Assembly (NCBI GenBank): GCA_018898235.1
Contig: JAHIJU010000229.1
Location: 1 to 10,689, forward strand
Reading direction: 5' to 3'
Source: Actinomycetota bacterium
Lineage (GTDB): Bacteria; Actinomycetota; Actinomycetes; Actinomycetales; Cellulomonadaceae
Length of the DNA stretch: 10,689 nt
Shown here: in pieces, positions 6,162-10,689 of the stretch
Layout: each line of letters opens with the position of its first letter
Position numbering within the stretch: position 1 is the stretch's first letter
Translations under genes and position numbers: made by a program
Notes under the pieces: generated by a model
What the model was told of the DNA's origin: nothing
The model's database searches: none
What the model saw: only the letters and a program-made list of their open reading frames with translations

Positions 6162-7108
6162 GCAGCGCGGCGCAGGACCCGCGGCGTCGGGTACGGGTGC
6201 GCGCACCCGGGAAGGTCAATCTCTCCCTGCGGGTCGGGCGACCGGGCGCCGACGGCTACCACCCGTTGTCGACCGTCTTCCAGGCGGTCTCGGTCTACGA
6301 GGAGGTGCTGGCCAGCGCCTCGGACACCGTGACGCTCACGGCGCAGGGACCGGGCAGCGAGCAGGTCCCGCTCGACGACACCAACCTGGCCGTGCGTGCT
6401 GCCCGTGCCCTGGCCCGCTACGCCGGCGTGGACGAGGGCGTGCACCTGCACCTGATCAAGGGCGTCCCGGTGGCCGGCGGGATGGCCGGCGGTTCGGCCG
6501 ATGCGGCCGCGGCGCTGGTGGCGTGCGACGAGCTGTGGGGCACCGGGCTGGGCCGGGAGGAGCTGGGCTCGCTCGCCGCCACGTTGGGCGCCGACGTCCC
6601 GTTCTCCCTGGCGGGGCACACCGCGGTCGGCACCGGTCGCGGCGACCTGCTGACCCCCGCCATGTCGCGCGGCGAGTTCCACTGGGCGTTCGCCGTGCAG
6701 GACGAGGGGCTGTCGACGCCGTCGGTGTTCCGGGCCTTCGACTCCCTGCACGGCTACCGCCCCGACGCCACGGGCGGCGCACCCCTCGAACGCGGGGACG
6801 ACGTGGCACTCATGCAGGCCCTGCGTGCCGGTGATGCCGAAGCCCTCGGGGCACTGCTGCACAACGACCTGGAGCCGGCCGCGGTCGCGATCGCGCCCCG
6901 GCTGGCCGAGCCGCTCGCGGTGGCCAGGGACAGCGGCGCACTCGGGGTGGTGCTCTCGGGTTCGGGGCCGACGATCGCCGCCCTCGCCCGCACCGCATCG
7001 CACGCCCTGGCGCTCGCAGCCGCCTTCACCGCGGCCGGTGTCGCGGACCGGGTGCTCACCGCGGCCGGTCCGGTGGCCGGTGCGCGGGTGGTGGGTGTCG
7101 GTGAGTGA
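6158..7108 (+). CDS. ispE: 4-diphosphocytidyl-2-C-methyl-D-erythritol kinase
   Basis: GHMP-family kinase of the MEP isoprenoid pathway: it phosphorylates 4-diphosphocytidyl-2-C-methylerythritol at the 2-hydroxyl with ATP, in the cytoplasm. The 316-residue protein has the N-terminal substrate motif APGKVNLSL (Lys19), GYHPL (33-37), the glycine-rich ATP loop PVAGGMAGGSADAAAA, the catalytic aspartate in LGADVPFSL (Asp146), and the C-terminal GHMP motif VLSGSGPTIAAL. Length is normal for actinobacterial IspE. The GTG start shares GTGA with the rsmA stop; a GGGGCGGG stretch just upstream is a weak ribosome binding site. The rsmA-ispE pairing is conserved in actinobacteria. The 3' end overlaps the histidine kinase gene by 8 bases, which is the less usual neighbour. 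Confidence 0.97.
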   Translation: MSSAAQDPRRRVRVRAPGKVNLSLRVGRPGADGYHPLSTVFQAVSVYEEVLASASDTVTLTAQGPGSEQVPLDDTNLAVRAARALARYAGVDEGVHLHLIKGVPVAGGMAGGSADAAAALVACDELWGTGLGREELGSLAATLGADVPFSLAGHTAVGTGRGDLLTPAMSRGEFHWAFAVQDEGLSTPSVFRAFDSLHGYRPDATGGAPLERGDDVALMQALRAGDAEALGALLHNDLEPAAVAIAPRLAEPLAVARDSGALGVVLSGSGPTIAALARTASHALALAAAFTAAGVADRVLTAAGPVAGARVVGVGE

Positions 7109-8417
7109 ACGGTCCTCGGCCGGACTGACGGCGGCGGTGCAGCTGCCGGACCCGGACGACGCCGACTGGCGCCGTGCCCCGGCGGAGCCCGCGCAGCTGC
7201 GTGTCGACCTCTGGCTGGCGGCCGGGCTGTTCGTCGCCTCGGTGCTGTCCATGGTGCTGTGGCGGGTCACGGGCGTGCGGACGGACCCCGCCTCGGGCAC
7301 CGTCTCGATCCTGCTGCTGGCCGCTGTCACGGCGCCGCTCGCCTGGCGTCGGAGGTTCCCGTCGGCCGTGCTGGTCGTCGTCGCGGTGGCGTTCGTCATC
7401 GGGCAGGTGGTGGCCGTCCCCGAGACGCTGGTCTGCAACGTCTGCCTGTTCGTCGCGCTCTACACGGTCGGCGCCTGGGAGCCCGACCGCCGCCGCGCGT
7501 TCTGGGTGCGCGCGGCCGTGGTCGTCGTCATGTTCGGCTGGCTGATGATCGCGATCTTCCGGGCGGTCGCCGACCCGGACCGGTCCAGCGGGCTGTCCAA
7601 CGTCGGGGCGTTCTCCCCGTTGGCCGCCTACCTGCTCATCCAGGTGCTCACCAACGTCGTGTACTTCGCCGGGGCCTGGGGCTTCGGTGAGCACGCCTGG
7701 TCCGCGGCCCGTGACCGTGCGCGGACCGCGTGGCGGACCTGGCAGCTGGCGGCCGCCCAGCGACGTGGCGAGGAGCAGGCCGTGGCCCTCGAACGGCTGC
7801 GGATCGCCCGTGAGCTGCACGATGCCGTGGCCCACCACGTCGCGGCGATGGGGGTCCAGGCGGCGGTCGCGTCGACCATGCTGGACGGGGGCGGTACCGC
7901 GCAGGCCCAGGTGGCGATCGAGCAGGTCCAGGACTCGGCCCGTGACGCGGTGCGCGAGCTGGCCTCGATCCTGGGCACCCTGCGTGAGGACCGGGAGCGC
8001 GAGGACGGCGAACGGGTGGGGCAGCTCGGCGTCGCGCGGCTGCCCGAGCTGGTCGAGCACACCTCCCAGGCCGGGATGCCGGTGCAGCTCGAGGTGGTCG
8101 GATCGGCCGGGGCGCTACCGCCGCTGGTCTCGCTCAACCTGTACCGGATCGCCCAGGAGGCGCTCACCAACTCCCGCCGGCACGCCGGCCCGACGGCCCG
8201 GGCCACCGTGCGGCTGCGCTACCTGCCGGGATCCGTCGAGCTCGAGGTCTCGGACGACGGCGGGGGCGGGCGCCCGCTGACCCGGCTGCCGTCCTCTGGC
8301 CTGGGTCTGCTCGGGATGCAGGAACGGGTGGGCGCCGACGGCGGCACCTTGTACGTCGGGCCCCGGTCGCGCGGAGGGTTCGTGGTGCGCGCGACCGTCC
8401 CGGTGACCTCGTCATGA
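7101..8417 (+). CDS. Sensor histidine kinase, HisKA_3 (NarL-partner, DesK-like) type
   Basis: Predicted 438-residue membrane sensor kinase that autophosphorylates and passes phosphate to the regulator encoded next. After a short soluble N-terminus there are about six hydrophobic segments (roughly 36-56, 66-82, 87-106, 108-125, 135-155, 172-195) with only short loops, so no large extracellular sensor domain is evident. The dimerisation/phosphoacceptor helix carries RIARELHDAVAHHVAAMGVQA with phospho-accepting His240. The ATPase domain has the N box YRIAQEALTNSRRHA (Asn357), DDG (385-387) and SSGLGLLGMQERV. GTG 7101 was chosen for its MSERSSAG-like beginning and a GGTGGTGGG stretch (7087-7095) upstream; GTG 7095 is an alternative two codons longer. 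It overlaps the ispE stop by 8 bases and the regulator start by ATGA. The signal sensed is unknown. Confidence 0.94.
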   Translation: MSERSSAGLTAAVQLPDPDDADWRRAPAEPAQLRVDLWLAAGLFVASVLSMVLWRVTGVRTDPASGTVSILLLAAVTAPLAWRRRFPSAVLVVVAVAFVIGQVVAVPETLVCNVCLFVALYTVGAWEPDRRRAFWVRAAVVVVMFGWLMIAIFRAVADPDRSSGLSNVGAFSPLAAYLLIQVLTNVVYFAGAWGFGEHAWSAARDRARTAWRTWQLAAAQRRGEEQAVALERLRIARELHDAVAHHVAAMGVQAAVASTMLDGGGTAQAQVAIEQVQDSARDAVRELASILGTLREDREREDGERVGQLGVARLPELVEHTSQAGMPVQLEVVGSAGALPPLVSLNLYRIAQEALTNSRRHAGPTARATVRLRYLPGSVELEVSDDGGGGRPLTRLPSSGLGLLGMQERVGADGGTLYVGPRSRGGFVVRATVPVTSS

Positions 8418-9061
8418 CCCGCGTCCTGGTGGCGGACGACGAGGCGCTGGTGCGGGCGGGGCTCGCGACGATCCTGGGGGCGCACCCGCAGATCGAGGTC
8501 GTCGGTCAGGCCGCCGACGGACGGGAGGCGGTCGAGCTGACCCGGTCCCTCGACCCGGACGTGGTGTGCCTCGATGTGCAGATGCCTCGGCTGGACGGTC
8601 TGGCGGCGACCCGGGAGCTGGTCGCCGCCCCGACCGTGCGGGCGGCCGTCATCATCCTGACGACATTCCACCGCGAGGACTACCTCCTGGCGGCGTTGCG
8701 GGCCGGTGCGTGCGGGTTCCTGCTCAAGACCTCCCGACCTGCCCAGCTGACCGACGCCGTGCTCGCCGCGGCCGCGGGCGACGGCCTGCTCTCGCCGGAG
8801 GTGACGCGGGCAGTGATCGCCCGGGCGGTCGCCGGCGGGCCCGCGCGGATGCCCGACCTGAACGGTGCCGGTCTGACCGGACGTGAGGGCGAGGTCCTGC
8901 TGCTGGTGGCCCGCGGCATGTCGAACGACGAGATCGCCGAGGCCCTCGTGGTCTCCCGGGCCACGGTCAAGACGCATGTGTCGAACCTGCTGGCCAAGCT
9001 GGGGCTGCGCGACCGGGTGCAGGCCGTGGTCTACGCGTACGAGCACGGGCTGGTCGGCTGA
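8414..9061 (+). CDS. NarL/FixJ-family response regulator (REC-LuxR HTH)
   Basis: A 215-residue DNA-binding regulator, the cognate partner of the preceding kinase. The receiver domain (1 to about 120) has the acidic pair Asp8/Asp9, phospho-accepting Asp54 in CLDVQMPRLDG, a switch Thr at 83-84 (IILTTF) and Lys105 in FLLKTS. A linker of about 30 residues leads to the LuxR-type helix-turn-helix (154-215: LTGREGEVLLLVARGMSNDEI, then the recognition helix around SRATVKTHVSNLLAKLG). It starts in the ATGA overlap with the kinase stop; GGTGA (8402-8406) lies 7 bases upstream. The adjacent ABC exporter operon is the most likely target, by position only. No key residue is missing. Confidence 0.96.
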   Translation: MTRVLVADDEALVRAGLATILGAHPQIEVVGQAADGREAVELTRSLDPDVVCLDVQMPRLDGLAATRELVAAPTVRAAVIILTTFHREDYLLAALRAGACGFLLKTSRPAQLTDAVLAAAAGDGLLSPEVTRAVIARAVAGGPARMPDLNGAGLTGREGEVLLLVARGMSNDEIAEALVVSRATVKTHVSNLLAKLGLRDRVQAVVYAYEHGLVG

Positions 9062-9062
9062 T

Positions 9063-9080
9063 CTCCGTCGCGCGACGGAG
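9063..9080. other. 18-bp perfect palindrome after the regulator gene
   Basis: CTCCGTCGCGCGACGGAG is its own reverse complement and begins 2 bases after the regulator stop. As RNA it would form a stem of 7 bp with a GCGC loop, so it may be a short terminator without a T-run. Alternatively it is an operator: its centre lies about 68 bp upstream of the probable start of the next gene. Nothing in the sequence alone decides between these. Confidence 0.5.
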
Positions 9081-9126
9081 GGCAGGATCGGCCAGGCGGC
9101 CGAGGCGGCGGGCGATGCGTCGCGGC

Positions 9127-9140
9127 TAACGTGCTGCGGG
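9127..9140 (+). promoter_or_regulatory. -10 element for a leaderless ABC ATPase transcript
   Basis: TAACGT (9127-9132) fits TAnnnT and ends 7 bases before GTG 9140. No Shine-Dalgarno sequence precedes either possible start, and no -35 is recognisable at 9100-9112. This supports transcription beginning at or next to the GTG and possibly needing an activator. Confidence 0.4.
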
Positions 9141-10054
9141 TGATCGAGCTGGAGCATGTGAGCAGGACGTTCGGGGAGCGGCGGGCGCTGGACGACGTGT
9201 CGTTCGTGGTGCGTCGTGGACGGACGACCGGGTTCGTCGGGGGCAACGGGGCGGGCAAGACGACGGCCATGCGGATCGTCATGGGGGTGCTGACGCCGGA
9301 TGCCGGTGCGGTGCGGCTGGACGGGAACGTGCTGGACCAGGCGACCCGGCGCGGCTTCGGGTACATGCCCGAGGAGCGCGGTCTGTACCCGCGGATGAAG
9401 GTCGCCGAACAGCTCGCCTTCCTGGCCCGGCTGCACGGTTTCGGGGCCGAGGCCGCGCGCACCCGGTCGCTGGAGCTGCTCGACCGGCTCGGCCTGGGCG
9501 CCCGGGCGGGGGACGTCGTGGACTCGCTGTCCCTGGGCAACCAGCAACGCGCCCAGGTCGCTGCGGCCCTGGTGCACGACCCGGACGTGCTGGTGCTCGA
9601 CGAACCGTTCTCGGGCCTCGACCCGATCGCGGTGGACGCCGTGGCGTCGGTGCTGGTCGAGCAGGCTCGCGCCGGCTCCCCGGTGCTGTTCAGCTCGCAC
9701 CAGCTCGACGTCGTCGAGCGGTTGTGCGACGACCTGGTGATCATCGCCGGCGGTCGCGTCGTCGCCGCGGGTGCACGTGAGGAGCTGCAGGCCGCCCATG
9801 CCGGGTCGCGGTACGAGCTGATCGCCTCCGACATGGGGTGGTTGCGCGAGGTGCCGGGCGTCGTGGTCGTGGAGTTCGCCGCGGACGAGGCGGTGTTCGA
9901 CGCCGATGCGCAGACCGCCCAGCTCGTGCTGCGGGCCGCGCTCGACCGCGGGCCGGTCCGCCGGTTCGGGACCGTCGTGCCGTCGCTGGCGGAGATCTTC
10001 CGCGAGCTGATGGCGGACGATGCACGGCACGGCGCGGAGCAGGTGGCGGCATGA
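9140..10054 (+). CDS. ABC transporter ATP-binding protein, NatA-like exporter type
   Basis: A 304-residue cytoplasmic ATPase that would power the ABC-2 permease encoded next. Visible motifs: MIELEHVSRTFGERRALDDVSF opening, Walker A GGNGAGKTT (34-42, Lys40), GYMPEERGLYPRMKV, signature LSLGNQQRAQ (130 onward; the LSxGNQQ form usual in this subfamily rather than LSGGQ), Walker B LVLDEPFSGLDP (Asp154, Glu155) and the switch histidine in FSSHQLDVVERL. The C-terminal 90 or so residues form the DUF4162-like region typical of NatA/YhaQ proteins. GTG 9140 is preferred over GTG 9131 because it opens the protein with MIELEHVS and fits a leaderless transcript from TAACGT; the longer form adds only three residues. 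The stop overlaps the permease start in ATGA. The substrate cannot be told. Confidence 0.95.
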   Translation: MIELEHVSRTFGERRALDDVSFVVRRGRTTGFVGGNGAGKTTAMRIVMGVLTPDAGAVRLDGNVLDQATRRGFGYMPEERGLYPRMKVAEQLAFLARLHGFGAEAARTRSLELLDRLGLGARAGDVVDSLSLGNQQRAQVAAALVHDPDVLVLDEPFSGLDPIAVDAVASVLVEQARAGSPVLFSSHQLDVVERLCDDLVIIAGGRVVAAGAREELQAAHAGSRYELIASDMGWLREVPGVVVVEFAADEAVFDADAQTAQLVLRAALDRGPVRRFGTVVPSLAEIFRELMADDARHGAEQVAA

Positions 10055-10689
10055 GCGCCCCCCTGGGGCCGGCCCACCCGCGGCCCGTACCGCCGTCGCT
10101 CGGCGGCGCCACGCTCCTGGTCGCCGGCCGCGAGATCAGCACGCAGCTGCGGAGCAAGGCGTTCCTCATCTCGTCGGCCCTGCTGCTGCTCGCGGTCCTC
10201 GCCGGCATCGTGGCGTCCTCGGTGCTTGCCGACCGGGTGCAGGAGGCCGTCCCGGTGGCCGCACCGGCGTCCGTCGCGGCGCAGGTCGAGGACCTGCCGG
10301 GGATCCGGATGGTCGAGGTGGCCGACGACGATGCGGCGATCGCCGCGGTCCGGGACGGTTCGGTCAAGGCCGCCGTGCTCCCGGGCACCGGGCCGACGCT
10401 GCGGCTCGTGGCGTTGCAGAGCGCACCGCAGGCGGTGGTCGACGCGCTCACGGTGCGGCCGGAGGTCGAGGTCCTCGAACCCGCGCGTGCCGGTGACGGC
10501 GCCGTCCGCTACGTCGTGAGCCTGGCCTTCGGGCTGGTGTTCATGATGGCGGCGATCACCTTCGGGTCGACGATCGCGAAGAACACGGTGACGGAGAAGC
10601 AGACCAGGGTGGTCGAGATCCTGCTGTCCGCGGTCCCGGTGCGGGCGCTGCTGGCGGGCAAGGTGCTGGGCAACAGCGTGCTGGCCCTC
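10051..10689 (+). CDS. ABC-2 type permease, NatB-like, 3'-truncated
   Basis: The first 213 residues of the membrane partner of the preceding ATPase; the frame is open to the last base. Seen are a cytoplasmic N-terminus with VAGREISTQLRSKAF (24-38), a first membrane helix (about 38-60), an extracytoplasmic region (about 61-150) rich in Ala/Val/Asp, a second helix (about 153-173, YVVSLAFGLVFMMAAITFGS), and the conserved cytoplasmic motif EKQTRVVEILLSAVPVRALLAGK (182-204) that marks NatB/YhaP-like ABC-2 exporters. The ATG lies in the ATGA overlap with the ATPase stop, with AGGTGG just upstream, so the two are coupled. Later membrane helices are outside the window. Confidence 0.9.
   Translation, partial: MSAPLGPAHPRPVPPSLGGATLLVAGREISTQLRSKAFLISSALLLLAVLAGIVASSVLADRVQEAVPVAAPASVAAQVEDLPGIRMVEVADDDAAIAAVRDGSVKAAVLPGTGPTLRLVALQSAPQAVVDALTVRPEVEVLEPARAGDGAVRYVVSLAFGLVFMMAAITFGSTIAKNTVTEKQTRVVEILLSAVPVRALLAGKVLGNSVLAL

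Noticed and set aside
5795..7438. Minus-strand open frame of 547 codons spanning rsmA, ispE and the kinase start
   Set aside because: It crosses three well-supported plus-strand genes and has shadow-frame composition with no domain.
8219..10030. Open reading frame of 603 codons on the minus strand, antisense to the regulator and ABC ATPase genes
   Set aside because: It is opposite two genes with complete family motifs, its translation is Gln/His/Arg/Gly-rich with no recognisable domain, and long antisense frames are expected at this GC content.

Overview
This is a high-GC, densely coding chromosomal stretch from an actinomycete. The GC-rich third codon positions, frequent GTG starts, GTGA/ATGA stop-start overlaps and the gene order metG-tatD-rpf-rsmA-ispE all point there. 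That order resembles the Mycobacterium tuberculosis metS-tatD-rpfB-ksgA-ispE neighbourhood, and a Pseudonocardia-like or related genus is a guess only. Every gene I can support is on the + strand. No tRNA, rRNA, CRISPR array or mobile element was seen, and no gene-free stretch exceeds 300 bases.

Left part (1-2276): the 3' two thirds of methionyl-tRNA synthetase, followed 2 bases later by a TatD-family metal-dependent hydrolase.

Centre (2277-5213): two consecutive cell-wall hydrolase genes. Their products share the same stalk, a membrane segment followed by DUF348 repeats and a G5 domain, but carry different catalytic heads. The first ends in a lysozyme/transglycosylase (SLT)-like domain and the second in a canonical Rpf (resuscitation-promoting factor) domain. 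Each gene is preceded by a nearly identical 17-bp element, GTCACGAANNGGTTACG, a GTYACG direct repeat with an 11-bp period that overlaps a probable -10 hexamer. It resembles the binding motif of MtrA, a response regulator that controls cell-wall hydrolase genes in actinobacteria. The second gene also has a long leader with about five successive hairpins. A perfect 14-bp-stem hairpin separates the second gene from rsmA, which appears to be transcribed as a leaderless mRNA.

Right part (5214-10689): rsmA (16S rRNA dimethyltransferase) and ispE (MEP isoprenoid pathway) overlap by 4 bases. ispE then overlaps a histidine kinase gene by 8 bases, and the kinase overlaps its NarL-type response regulator by 4 bases. 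After an 18-bp perfect palindrome comes an ABC exporter: an ATPase with a probable leaderless start, then a NatB-like permease cut by the window end. The regulator pair probably senses envelope conditions and controls the exporter, but that is inferred from position alone.

Most of the window is conserved housekeeping. The parts most worth a second look are the paired wall hydrolases with duplicated control elements and the structured leader between them.
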